In this document: positions 1 to 6,165 of the stretch, in pieces
Layout: each line of letters opens with the position of its first letter
How positions within the stretch are numbered: the first letter of the stretch is position 1
DNA from: Peptococcaceae bacterium
GTDB lineage: Bacteria > Bacillota > DSM-521 > Neomoorellales > Neomoorellaceae
Assembly: GCA_003509545.1 (NCBI GenBank)
Contig: DOLC01000073.1
Span: 1 to 17,283 of the forward strand
Direction: 5' to 3'
DNA length: 17,283 nucleotides
Position numbers and translations under genes: made by a program
The notes under the pieces: generated by a model
Database searches by the model: none
What the model was told of the DNA's origin: nothing
Seen by the model: only the letters and a program-made list of their open reading frames with translations

Positions 1-35
1 AAAGGTGCGGAATGTGGGATAGAAAAATACCGGCG

Positions 36-83
36 GGCTTTAAGAAAATCCTAATCAAACCTCAATAAAGCCTTAACATAAGG
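36..83. repeat. Inverted repeats upstream of the veg promoters
   Basis: GGCTTTA at 36-42 is repeated as its exact reverse complement TAAAGCC at 66-72. A second small one, CCTTA (71-75) and TAAGG (79-83), follows at once. No T-run comes after either, so they do not look like terminators. They lie just upstream of the distal veg promoter and could be a regulator site, or chance in this AT-richer stretch. Nothing else is recognisable in positions 1-90. Confidence 0.25.
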
Positions 84-93
84 ACGGCTAGCC

Positions 94-123
94 TTGACAG
101 ACGGGTATGGCGTTTAGTAAAAT
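94..123 (+). promoter_or_regulatory. Distal sigma-A promoter of veg
   Basis: A perfect -35 box TTGACA lies at 94-99. The best -10 is TAAAAT at 118-123, with 18 bases between; it is one mismatch from consensus. It is followed 11 bases later by a second and stronger promoter, so veg appears to have tandem promoters. Confidence 0.55.
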
Positions 124-134
124 AAACATTTACC

Positions 135-163
135 TTGACACCTTGTCCCTGGCATAGTATAAT
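135..163 (+). promoter_or_regulatory. Consensus sigma-A promoter of veg
   Basis: TTGACA (135-140), a 17-base spacer and TATAAT (158-163) match the sigma-A consensus at every position. Transcription should begin near 170, about 24 bases before the chosen ATG. The Bacillus subtilis veg promoter is known as one of the strongest vegetative promoters, so a perfect promoter here fits the gene. In a G+C-rich genome such an intact consensus is unlikely by chance. Confidence 0.9.
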
Positions 164-193
164 AAATTATGTATGCCGGGAAGGGGTGGTTTT

Positions 194-469
194 ATGGCCG
201 GTAAGGAAGTCCTGGCCACTATCAGACGGGATTTGGAAGCCCGGGTGGGCCAAAAAATTAAACTCCGGGCTAACCGCGGGCGTAAGAAAATTATAGAGAA
301 GGTCGGGATTCTGGAAAAGACCTATCCCAACATCTTCATCATCCGCCTAGAAGAGCAGAAGGTACCTGAACGCCGCGTCTCCTTCAGCTATGCCGACGTC
401 CTTACCGATACCGTGGAACTCATGGTGGAAGGAGAAGAAGGGGATATTAAAATAGGTGCCAGGTCTTAA
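194..469 (+). CDS. veg: Veg protein (biofilm-associated, DUF1021 family)
   Basis: A 91-residue protein of the Veg family, close to the roughly 86 residues of the B. subtilis protein. Recognisable features are the basic N-terminal half (IRRDLEARVGQKIKLRANRG), the glycine-arginine-lysine stretch after it, and the conserved middle with FSYADVLT. In B. subtilis Veg is small, highly expressed, and reported to stimulate biofilm matrix genes by interfering with SinR; its biochemical activity is not settled. An in-frame ATG at 173 exists, but it would fall almost on the predicted transcription start. The ATG at 194 has a Shine-Dalgarno (AAGGGGTGG, 181-189) at proper distance, so 194 is preferred. The gene is monocistronic: promoters lie just upstream and a strong terminator begins at the stop codon. 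Confidence 0.93.
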   Translation: MAGKEVLATIRRDLEARVGQKIKLRANRGRKKIIEKVGILEKTYPNIFIIRLEEQKVPERRVSFSYADVLTDTVELMVEGEEGDIKIGARS

Positions 470-507
470 GGAGCTTTGGGGAAACCCGGAGCTCCTTTCC
501 TTTATTT
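468..507 (+). terminator. Rho-independent terminator of veg
   Basis: AAGGAGCT (468-475) pairs with AGCTCCTT (490-497). The stem extends by two G-U pairs and GGG/CCC to a GAAA tetraloop at 481-484, about 13 pairs in all. A pyrimidine/T-rich tail follows (TCCTTTATTT). The stem begins inside the veg stop codon. Confidence 0.85.
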
Positions 508-565
508 CCGGGCCTCGGGGTCCTTTATTTTTATCGCCGGGCCCCGGAGGGGTCGGCGGTCAACC

Positions 566-595
566 TTGGCCGGCGGGAGCATAAGATATTATAAA
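566..595 (+). promoter_or_regulatory. Possible promoter for the 673-984 gene
   Basis: TTGGCC (566-571) and TATAAA (590-595) are 18 bases apart, with 4/6 and 5/6 matches to sigma-A boxes. The AT-rich island 581-597 stands out in a G+C-rich background. The leader would be about 70 bases or more. The only support is the match itself. Confidence 0.35.
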
Positions 596-672
596 AAGGC
601 CGGAGGTAGGCGTCGATGCGGTATGTTTGTGGGGCGATGAAGGACTAGGGCGGCCGGCCGAAAGGAGGCACG

Positions 673-984
673 GTGCGGGGGTGGGGTTTTATGGAAAGGG
701 AACTACAACCGGCCGAGGTACTGGCCCGGTGGCAACACGCGCTCCTTGCGAAGGATAATGTGGTGGCCGTGGGCTTGGGCTACAAAACCAGGGGCGGCCG
801 GTCCACTTACCTCCCGGCCATTGTTGTTTATGTAACGCGGAAAGTACCCCTCCGGCATCTGGCGCCCCGCCAGCGCATTCCGCCGAGGCTGGAAGGCATA
901 CCTACCGATGTGGTCGAAGTAGGGGAGGTGCGGGCTCTGGCGGCCGGTGCCTCTTGCCCGGAAGACAGAGGCGAAAAGAGGTGA
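673..984 (+). CDS. Small orphan-domain protein (N-terminal domain of trypsin-like NAL1-type proteins)
   Basis: A 103-residue soluble protein with no signal peptide or membrane segment. The core, from NVVAVGLGYKTRGG through AIVVYVTRKVP to RIPPRLEGIPTDVVEVG, resembles a module I know from the N-terminus of some bacterial trypsin-like peptidases (NAL1-type): 'N-V-V-G-V-G-x-G-Y-K', a hydrophobic strand, then 'I-P-x-x-x-x-G-x-P-T-D-V-x-E-x-G'. Here the module stands alone with no protease domain behind it, and the tail (residues 87-103) is low-complexity. Function is unknown. The GTG at 673 follows a perfect AAAGGAGG (661-668) but only four bases away. An ATG at 691 (97 residues) follows GGGGTGGGG, the same kind of site used by veg and the amidase, and may be the true start. 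It lies between veg and the amidase in the same direction. Confidence 0.6.
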   Translation: MRGWGFMERELQPAEVLARWQHALLAKDNVVAVGLGYKTRGGRSTYLPAIVVYVTRKVPLRHLAPRQRIPPRLEGIPTDVVEVGEVRALAAGASCPEDRGEKR

Positions 985-1192
985 CGCCTCGCGAAAATAT
1001 CGTTATCCGAGATAAGGGGACTACCGTTTTCCTTCTTCCGTTTTGTATGTCCCTACGGGCACCCGAAGGCCGCCCTTGAGCCGCCCGAGGCCCGGCGGAA
1101 CCCCGGACCTAACGGCGGTGGCCACCGGCCGCCTGCCTCGGTACAATGAAAGTACAGCCTAGTCTGCCAACCGGCGGGAAGGGGTGGCAATT
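985..1192. other. Non-coding gap before the amidase, with a possible promoter
   Basis: This 208-base gap holds no convincing gene on either strand. TGGCCA (1119-1124) and TACAAT (1142-1147), 17 bases apart, could be a sigma-A promoter for the amidase; the -35 matches only 4/6. No terminator with a T-run is visible after the preceding gene. Confidence 0.35.
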
Positions 1193-1924
1193 ATGGCCGG
1201 GCGCATCGGCCTGGATCCCGGGCACGGAGGCTCCGATCCGGGGGCTGTGGCCCCCGATGGCCTTCAAGAAAAGGAAGTAACCCTGGCCGTGGCCCTGCTG
1301 GCGGCAGGGTTCCTTTCGCAGGCGGGGATAGAGGTAGTCCTGTCCCGCAAAGAAGACGTGGACGTCTCCCTGGCCGAGAGGGCGGCCCTCTTTAACCGGG
1401 CCGGCGTAGACCTGGTGGCAAGCTTACACGTAAACAGCTCGGAGAATCCCCGCGCCGACTACCTGAGCACTTATATCTTGGGCCCGGGCGGCCGGGCGGA
1501 GAGGGCTGCCGGGATTCTCCAGAGGGAACTGGTCCTGGCCCTGGGGTGGCCGGACGGCGGGGTGCGGCAGGCCAACTTCTACATCCTGCGGGAAACGGAG
1601 GCCCCGGCGGTGCTGGTGGAAATGGGCTTCCTCAGCAATCCCCGGCAGGCCCAGGCCCTGCGGGAGGGGAAAGTACGCCGGGCTTTAGGACTGGCCCTGG
1701 CCCGGGGTATGGCCCTCTACCTGGGGGTCGATCCCGCGGGATTTTCCTCCGCCGGGGATATCGCCGGCCACTGGGCCGAGGCCGCCATCCGGCGGTGCCT
1801 GGAGCTTGGCCTCATGCACGGCTACCCCGACGGCACCTTCCGGCCGGATAATTTCGCGACCCGAGCGGAGCTGGCCGTCACCCTGGTAAACCTTCTGGAC
1901 AAAGTAAAAGCCGGTCACCTATAA
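1193..1924 (+). CDS. N-acetylmuramoyl-L-alanine amidase (Amidase_3) with one SLH repeat
   Basis: A 243-residue zinc amidase predicted to cut the bond between N-acetylmuramic acid and L-alanine in peptidoglycan. The Amidase_3 fold fills residues 3-180. Metal ligands are H11 in DPGHGG, E26 in LQEKEV and H79 in SLHVNSS; the catalytic glutamate is E143 in VEMGFLSN. The family usually has H-x-N-A where this protein has HVNS, a mild change. A single S-layer-homology repeat follows at about 190-240 (GHWAEAAIRRCLELGLMHGY, then FRPDNFATRAEL). Cell-wall binding usually needs three such repeats. No signal peptide is visible although both domains act outside the cell. ATG 1193 is preferred over GTG 1184, because the latter lies inside the Shine-Dalgarno GGGAAGGGGTGG (1176-1187). 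The next gene starts 41 bases downstream. Confidence 0.88.
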   Translation: MAGRIGLDPGHGGSDPGAVAPDGLQEKEVTLAVALLAAGFLSQAGIEVVLSRKEDVDVSLAERAALFNRAGVDLVASLHVNSSENPRADYLSTYILGPGGRAERAAGILQRELVLALGWPDGGVRQANFYILRETEAPAVLVEMGFLSNPRQAQALREGKVRRALGLALARGMALYLGVDPAGFSSAGDIAGHWAEAAIRRCLELGLMHGYPDGTFRPDNFATRAELAVTLVNLLDKVKAGHL

Positions 1925-1948
1925 TTTAACTGGGGAAAACCAACATCC

Positions 1949-1958
1949 GAGGTGATCC
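1949..1958 (+). promoter_or_regulatory. Ribosome binding site fixing a TTG start
   Basis: GAGGTGATCC matches the complement of the 16S rRNA 3' end along its whole length. It stands seven bases before TTG 1966 and supports that unusual start for the ModE-type gene. Confidence 0.7.
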
Positions 1959-1965
1959 GGTCCCC

Positions 1966-2292
1966 TTGCAGGTACGCTACAAGATATGGCTGGAGGAAGG
2001 AGAACATATTTTCGGGGAGGGGTTATTTTCCCTTCTGCGAGAAATAGACCGGCGGGGCTCCATCAACCAGGCTGCCCAGGAGATGCACATGTCTTATCGT
2101 CAGGCCTGGGGCAGGATAAAAAAGGCAGAAGAGCGGCTGGGCTTCCGGCTGCTTACAACCCGGATCGGTGGAGAGGCCGGCGGCGGCGCCGAACTGACCC
2201 GGGAAGGGCGAAGGCTGGTGGAAAACTTTCATCGCTTCCGGGAAGAAGTAGACCGGGCCATCCGGGAAGCCTTTGCAAGAAATTTTGGTTAG
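1966..2292 (+). CDS. ModE-type winged-helix transcriptional regulator (DNA-binding domain only)
   Basis: A 108-residue protein that matches the N-terminal DNA-binding domain of ModE (molybdate-responsive, LysR-like winged helix). The helix-turn-helix is at about 20-60: GSINQAAQEMHMSYRQAWGR is the family signature, followed by IKKAEERLGF and a wing (LLTTRIGGEAGGGAELT) and a dimerisation helix. It lacks the C-terminal TOBE/Mop domains that bind molybdate or tungstate in E. coli ModE, so how it senses metal is unclear. Stand-alone ModE domains next to molybdate or tungstate transporters are common in anaerobes. It sits directly before tupABC and is the likely regulator of that operon. Start is TTG 1966, with an excellent ribosome site. 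Confidence 0.85.
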   Translation: MQVRYKIWLEEGEHIFGEGLFSLLREIDRRGSINQAAQEMHMSYRQAWGRIKKAEERLGFRLLTTRIGGEAGGGAELTREGRRLVENFHRFREEVDRAIREAFARNFG

Positions 2293-2317
2293 CCCCTGTG
2301 GGGGTATTTATTTTTTA
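2293..2317 (+). terminator. Short hairpin with T-rich tail after the ModE-type gene
   Basis: CCCC (2293-2296) and GGGG (2300-2303) form a short stem beginning at the stop codon, followed by TATTTATTTTTT. The stem is only four or five pairs, so this may be a weak or partial terminator that separates the regulator from tupA. Confidence 0.45.
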
Positions 2318-2323
2318 AGGGCG

Positions 2324-2343
2324 TTATGTTATCATGAGCATAA
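2324..2343. promoter_or_regulatory. Possible ModE-type operator (TTATG-N10-CATAA)
   Basis: TTATG (2324-2328) and CATAA (2339-2343) form an inverted repeat separated by 10 bases, in an AT-rich patch directly upstream of tupA. Known ModE sites are AT-rich inverted repeats of similar half-site type (GTTAT... / ...ATAAC). The 2323-2332 stretch GTTATGTTAT and the neighbouring regulator gene make it a candidate operator. A weak -10 (TATCAT, 2330-2335) overlaps it, which would allow repression. Confidence 0.4.
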
Positions 2344-2352
2344 AGATCCTGA

Positions 2353-2390
2353 GTACACGAATACATAGGGGAAAGGGGATATTCGTGTAC
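2353..2390. repeat. 11-bp perfect inverted repeat covering the tupA start
   Basis: GTACACGAATA (2353-2363) and TATTCGTGTAC (2380-2390) are exact reverse complements with a 16-base loop. The loop holds the tupA Shine-Dalgarno (GAAAGGGGA, 2371-2379), and the right arm includes the GTG start codon at 2385. It can act as a DNA operator or as an RNA hairpin controlling translation of tupA. Confidence 0.7.
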
Positions 2391-3299
2391 CTCCTTGGCG
2401 GCGGAAGAAGGTTCTTAATCTTAAGGTCTGTAGTAGCGGGAATCTTGTTAATAAGCCTCGTGGCCGGCTGCGGCCGGCAGCCTTCGGGGGAGGCCGCAGG
2501 GGAAGCCCTGCCGGCGTCTACGGCCAAGAAGCCCGTGATCCTGGCCACCACTACCAGCACTATGGACACCGGGCTGCTGGACGTACTGATTCCCTTGTTT
2601 GAAAAGGAGACGGGCTATACGGTAAAACCCCATCCGGGGGGGACGGGCCAAGCCCTGGCCATGGCAGAGATGGGCAACGCCGACGTTTTGTTGGTCCATG
2701 CCCCGGAAGACGAGAAAAGGCTGGTGGATGAAGGCGTAGTGATAAATCGGCGGCTGGTCATGTATAATGATTTCGTTATCGTGGGCCCTCCGCAGGATCC
2801 GGCAGGGGTTAGGGAGGCCGGATCCTCCGTCGAGGCCTTCTGGCGGATTGCGGCCCGGGAAGCCCTCTTTATTTCCCGGGGAGACGACTCCGGAACCCAT
2901 AAGAAGGAAAAGGCCATCTGGAGGGAAGCCGGAATTCGGCCTTCCGGCCGGTGGTACCAGGAGGCCGGGGCCGGTATGGGGCAAACTCTGAATATAGCCT
3001 CGGAGAAGGGAGGCTATACCCTCACCGACCGGGGAACCTACCTGGCCCTTAAAGCAAACTTGAAGCTGGACATCCTCCTCGAGGGGGAAAAGTCCCTCCT
3101 CAACATATATCACGTCATGCAGGTTAATCCCGATAAGTTCCCGGGTATAGAAATTAACAGCCATGGAGCCAGGGCTTTTGTTGACTTCCTCTTGAAGGCG
3201 GAGACCCAAGAAATAATCGGCAGTTTCGGTAAGGACAAGTACGGCCAGCCCCTCTTTTTTCCCGCTGCCGGTAAGGACGAGCACAGCCTCGGGGTGTGA
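2385..3299 (+). CDS. tupA: Tungstate-binding lipoprotein TupA
   Basis: The 304-residue substrate-binding protein of a tungstate ABC importer, predicted to be anchored outside the membrane by a lipid. The signal peptide runs from RR at 8-9 through a hydrophobic core to the lipobox LVAG-C with C29 as the lipidated cysteine. The mature part carries the TupA hallmark TTTS (55-58) and the following TMDTGLLDVLIPLFEK. Other family blocks are GGTGQALAMAEMGNADVLLVH and SRGDDSGTHKKE. Tup proteins prefer tungstate to molybdate by a large factor; the sequence alone supports family, not measured specificity. An ATG at 2334 is in frame, but GTG 2385 gives a normal signal peptide and lies six bases after a Shine-Dalgarno, so it is chosen. 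The stop overlaps the tupB start. Confidence 0.9.
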   Translation: MYLLGGGRRFLILRSVVAGILLISLVAGCGRQPSGEAAGEALPASTAKKPVILATTTSTMDTGLLDVLIPLFEKETGYTVKPHPGGTGQALAMAEMGNADVLLVHAPEDEKRLVDEGVVINRRLVMYNDFVIVGPPQDPAGVREAGSSVEAFWRIAAREALFISRGDDSGTHKKEKAIWREAGIRPSGRWYQEAGAGMGQTLNIASEKGGYTLTDRGTYLALKANLKLDILLEGEKSLLNIYHVMQVNPDKFPGIEINSHGARAFVDFLLKAETQEIIGSFGKDKYGQPLFFPAAGKDEHSLGV

Positions 3300-4015
3300 G
3301 GGCCGTGGGAGCGACCTGGGAGGGGCTGGTCAGGGGTATAGAGCTCCTGGTGAGGCTGGATCCAGGGGTCCTGGAAGTGGTATGGCTCACCCTGAGGGTT
3401 TGCGGCCAGTCCACCTTCTTTAGCGTCCTGGTAGGCGTGCCCCTGGGCGCCTTTCTGGCCTTTCGCCGGTTCTTAGGCCGGGGGTTGGTAATAAGTGTAG
3501 TAAACACCCTCATGGGGATTCCGCCCACGGTGGCCGGGCTTTGGGTGAGTTTCCTCCTGTGGCGCAGCGGGCCCCTGGGGCGCCTGGAATTGATCTATAC
3601 CCCTACGGCCATTGTCATAGCCCAGGTAGTTATCGCCGTACCGCTGGTCACGGGGCTGTCCATGGCGGCCTTCCAGCAATTACCCCCGAAACTGCCGGCC
3701 CAGGTCCTGGCCCTGGGGGCTTCCCCGGCACAGCTTTTCTGGACCCTCCTCAAAGAGGCCCGGCTGGGGTTGCTGGCGGCCGTTATAGCCGGGTTCGGCG
3801 GAGTGGTTTCCGAAGTGGGGGCGTCCATGATGGTGGGCGGGAATATCCTCCACCACACGCGGGTGCTGACTACGGCCATCGTTATGGAAGTAGGCCGCGG
3901 GAATTTTGCCATGGCCTGGGCCTTAAGCTTTATCCTCCTGGGCTTGACTTTCACGGTTACCGCCGTTCTTACTGTGCTACAGCAGGGGAGGCGCAGGTAT
4001 GGGGGTTGGCCTTAG
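3296..4015 (+). CDS. tupB: Tungstate ABC transporter permease TupB
   Basis: A 239-residue integral membrane protein of the binding-protein-dependent permease family (ModB/CysU type). Hydrophobic segments lie near residues 22-52, 58-85, 100-122, 155-180 and 205-230. The cytoplasmic EAA loop that docks on the ATPase is at about 138-165 (LALGASPAQLFWTLLKEARL). IPPTVAGL in the third block is typical of Tup permeases. Start is GTG 3296 in GTGA, overlapping the tupA stop by four bases. Such overlap implies translational coupling, because no clear Shine-Dalgarno precedes it. It also overlaps tupC by 17 bases. Confidence 0.9.
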   Translation: MRAVGATWEGLVRGIELLVRLDPGVLEVVWLTLRVCGQSTFFSVLVGVPLGAFLAFRRFLGRGLVISVVNTLMGIPPTVAGLWVSFLLWRSGPLGRLELIYTPTAIVIAQVVIAVPLVTGLSMAAFQQLPPKLPAQVLALGASPAQLFWTLLKEARLGLLAAVIAGFGGVVSEVGASMMVGGNILHHTRVLTTAIVMEVGRGNFAMAWALSFILLGLTFTVTAVLTVLQQGRRRYGGWP

Positions 4016-4775
4016 GGCAGAAAGGATTAAAGTAATTAAAGGGCGGGTACAGGTACTGGCGGTGGATGAACTGGAAATTGCCTCCGGTGAGATCTGGGGT
4101 ATCATAGGTCCCAACGGCGCGGGCAAGAGCACCCTGCTCCACGTATTGTCCCTGCTGGAACGGCCCGACGAGGGCACCGTCTATTTCGACGGCCGGCCGG
4201 TAAACTGGCGGCGGCGGGAGATAATGGAGCTGCGGCGGCAGCTGGCGGTGGTTTTCCAGGAGCCCCTCTTACTCAATACCACGGTGTATCAGAACGTAGC
4301 CCTCGGGCTGCGCTTCCGGGGAATAAAAGGCCCGGAAGCGGGGCGGCGGGTACAGAAGTGGCTGGAAATCCTGGGCATAGCCCACTTGGCCTTAAGGAAG
4401 CCCTGGGAGCTTTCGGGCGGGGAGGCCCGGCGGGTCAGCCTCGCCCGAGCCCTGGTGCTGGAGCCCCAGGTTCTTCTCCTGGATGAGCCCTTTGTGGCCC
4501 TGGACACGCCGACGCGGGCGGCCCTGCTGGTGGAACTCCGCCGGCTCTTAAAGGGCCGGGGCATTACCGCCCTCTTCGTGACCCACGACTTCATGGAGCT
4601 TCCCCTCCTGGCCGACCGGGTGGCGGTCCTCTGTGATGGCAGGATAGTAGAGACCGGCCGGCCCCGGGATATTCCCTGGTCCTCCTGGGGTCCCTACCGG
4701 GGGCAGACCGGGGAAGAGAGCCCCTATCCCTGGCCCTGGCCGGGAGTCTGGACAAGAGATGAGGGGGCAAAGTAG
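3999..4775 (+). CDS. tupC: Tungstate ABC transporter ATP-binding protein TupC
   Basis: A 258-residue ABC ATPase that powers the TupAB importer. Motifs in order: Walker A GPNGAGKST (38-46), Q-loop FQEP, signature LSGGEARR, Walker B LLLDEP and switch histidine in VTHD. The protein stops soon after the nucleotide-binding domain. The last 30 residues are proline/tryptophan-rich and do not look like the TOBE regulatory domain of ModC, as expected for TupC. ATG 3999 is preceded by AGGGGAGG (3983-3990) and overlaps tupB. Together with tupA and tupB this is a single operon. Confidence 0.9.
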   Translation: MGVGLRAERIKVIKGRVQVLAVDELEIASGEIWGIIGPNGAGKSTLLHVLSLLERPDEGTVYFDGRPVNWRRREIMELRRQLAVVFQEPLLLNTTVYQNVALGLRFRGIKGPEAGRRVQKWLEILGIAHLALRKPWELSGGEARRVSLARALVLEPQVLLLDEPFVALDTPTRAALLVELRRLLKGRGITALFVTHDFMELPLLADRVAVLCDGRIVETGRPRDIPWSSWGPYRGQTGEESPYPWPWPGVWTRDEGAK

Positions 4776-5039
4776 AATAGAAGTAAGAACGGTCTGGGTT
4801 ATCTCCACTCCTGGGGCAGGGGCTTGCCCGGGCTTGAAAGCGGGCAACGAGACCCGGGAGGCTTTTGCGGGATAAAGCGGAGCAGGCCTGGGCCCGCAGG
4901 TGGAGAGGGGCCGGAGGGATAGTTAACGGCATCGCCGCCCTTCCGGCTGCGGCCCCGGAGCCGGCTGCCGGGAAAAACGGCCCAGTGGGGCGCGGTTTCC
5001 GGGCCGTGCCCGGGCGGGGAAAGGGGAGGGAAAGGGAAA
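4776..5039. other. Gap between tupC and the response regulator, with a hairpin
   Basis: These 264 bases have no convincing gene. TTGCCCG (4824-4830) and CGGGCAA (4841-4847) form a 7-bp hairpin, and CCCGGG sequences on both sides (4827-4832, 4853-4858) offer alternative pairings. No T-run follows, so it is not a clear terminator. A 38-codon reading frame (4759-4875) overlaps the end of tupC but has no ribosome site. The purine-rich GGGGAGGGAAAGGGA just before 5040 is the Shine-Dalgarno of the next gene. Confidence 0.4.
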
Positions 5040-5726
5040 ATGACGGCCAAAATCCTGGTAGTGGATGACGAACCCGCCATCCTGGAACTGGTAACCTACA
5101 ATCTGGAGCAGGCCGGGTTTACCACCATCACCGCGGCCGACGGCGAGACGGCCTTAAAACTGGTGGAAAAGGAAAAGCCGGATCTTGTCGTCCTGGACGT
5201 TATGCTGCCCCGGCTCGACGGCTTCGAGGTTTGTCGGATCTTGCGGGCCCGCACGGGCATCCCCATCCTCATGCTTACTGCCCGGCGGGAAGAGGTGGAC
5301 CGGGTGCTGGGACTGGAGCTGGGGGCCGATGATTACCTCACCAAGCCCTTCAGCCCCCGGGAACTGGTGGCCAGGGTGAAGGCCATCCTGCGGCGGGTAG
5401 CGGAGAGGAGCAGACAGCCCGGGGACAGGGTGGTGGTGGGGGACCTGGTCATCAACCCCGACAGCCATGAGGTCAAGGTGAGGGGCAAGCCGGTGGACCT
5501 GACCTTGAAGGAATATCAGCTGCTGAAATTCCTGGCAGAAAACCCCGGGCGGGTTTTCAGCCGGGAGGCCCTGCTGGACCGGCTGTGGGAGGGCGACTAC
5601 TACGGAGATACCCGCACCATAGACGTGCATATCCGGCACCTGCGGGAGAAAATCGAAGAAGACCCCGGTAATCCCCGCTATATTTTGACGGTGCGGGGAG
5701 TGGGCTACAAATTCCGCGAAGCCTGA
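5040..5726 (+). CDS. OmpR/PhoB-family response regulator (orphan)
   Basis: A 228-residue two-component response regulator. The receiver domain (4-118) has the acidic pair D9-D10, phospho-acceptor D53 in VLDVMLP, T80 in LMLTA and K102 in TKPF, so it should be phosphorylated normally. The C-terminal winged helix (130-226) has the OmpR family blocks LTLKEYQLLKFLAENPGRVF, TIDVHIRHLREKI and TVRGVGYKF. It looks most like the PhoP/PhoB/YycF/ResD cluster, and sequence reading cannot separate these. No histidine kinase lies next to it: a tungstate operon is upstream and ComFB is downstream on the other strand, so its partner must be elsewhere. Start ATG has a purine-rich ribosome site. Confidence 0.92.
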   Translation: MTAKILVVDDEPAILELVTYNLEQAGFTTITAADGETALKLVEKEKPDLVVLDVMLPRLDGFEVCRILRARTGIPILMLTARREEVDRVLGLELGADDYLTKPFSPRELVARVKAILRRVAERSRQPGDRVVVGDLVINPDSHEVKVRGKPVDLTLKEYQLLKFLAENPGRVFSREALLDRLWEGDYYGDTRTIDVHIRHLREKIEEDPGNPRYILTVRGVGYKFREA

Positions 5727-5782
5727 AGGGAAGGAAGCCCGGTTGAGGCGGATAGATGTGCCCCGGGGAAGCGGCGGCGAAG

Positions 5783-5824
5783 AAGGAGAACCCGCGCCTT
5801 ATTTTAGTGGCGCGGGTTCTCCTT
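5783..5824. terminator. 16-bp perfect hairpin between convergent genes, inside the comFB end
   Basis: The 16 bases AAGGAGAACCCGCGCC (5783-5798) pair without mismatch with 5809-5824; the loop is TTATTTTAGT. On the minus strand the last comFB codons form one arm and its TAA stop (5804-5806) lies in the loop. Neither side has a true T-run (only TTT at 5823-5825), so it may block or end transcription from both sides or protect mRNA 3' ends, rather than act as a classic terminator. Confidence 0.6.
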
Positions 5825-6079
5825 TACCTGCATCAAGGCTGCCGTAAGGGCGGCATAAACGTCCGCCCGGTACTGGGCCTCCAGCATGGCGAGCTTGGTG
5901 TAGACCGCGCCCTCCTCCCTCACCACGTACCGGGGCGGGAGCCGGTTGAGGGCCAGGGCCGCAATATCGTGGCGGCAGACGTCGCACTTACACGCTTCGG
6001 GATCTTGGGCCAGCACGTTATCCAGCAATTCCCATACACAATCTTCCATATAGTTCTTCAAGACTATTTGTCGGGCCAT
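5804..6079 (-). CDS. comFB: ComFB family protein (late competence development)
   Basis: A 91-residue protein matching ComFB in length and pattern. The start MARQIVLKNYMEDCVWELLD is typical, and the cysteine cluster C30-x-C32-x-x-C35-x-x-D, followed by IAALALNRLPPRYVV, is the family signature; the cysteines probably bind zinc. In B. subtilis comFB lies in the comF operon but is dispensable for DNA uptake. Relatives in other bacteria have been proposed as cyclic-dinucleotide receptors. Here it stands alone, without comFA or comFC, convergent with the response regulator and divergent from cphB. Its start (complement of 6077-6079) has a GGGGGA ribosome site. The role in this organism is unknown. 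Confidence 0.87.
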   Translation of the reverse strand: MARQIVLKNYMEDCVWELLDNVLAQDPEACKCDVCRHDIAALALNRLPPRYVVREEGAVYTKLAMLEAQYRADVYAALTAALMQVKENPRH

Positions 6080-6165
6080 GGTGTTCCCCCATTTCTACCG
6101 GAAAGGATTCGCCTTCTGTGGGTACTATTCCTGCCGGAAGGCAAAAATAGTTAGGGGGGAGAGGC
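6080..6165. promoter_or_regulatory. Divergent intergenic region comFB / cphB
   Basis: This 86-base divergent gap must hold the promoters of both genes unless they lie further upstream. Only a weak -10 for the plus strand (TACTAT, 6123-6128) is visible. A small hairpin TGCC-GGAA-GGCA (6132-6143) lies just ahead of the cphB ribosome site (AGGGGGGAGAGG). Confidence 0.3.

Noticed and set aside
4759..4875. 38-codon reading frame overlapping the tupC end
   Set aside because: No ribosome site and no recognisable similarity; likely chance.
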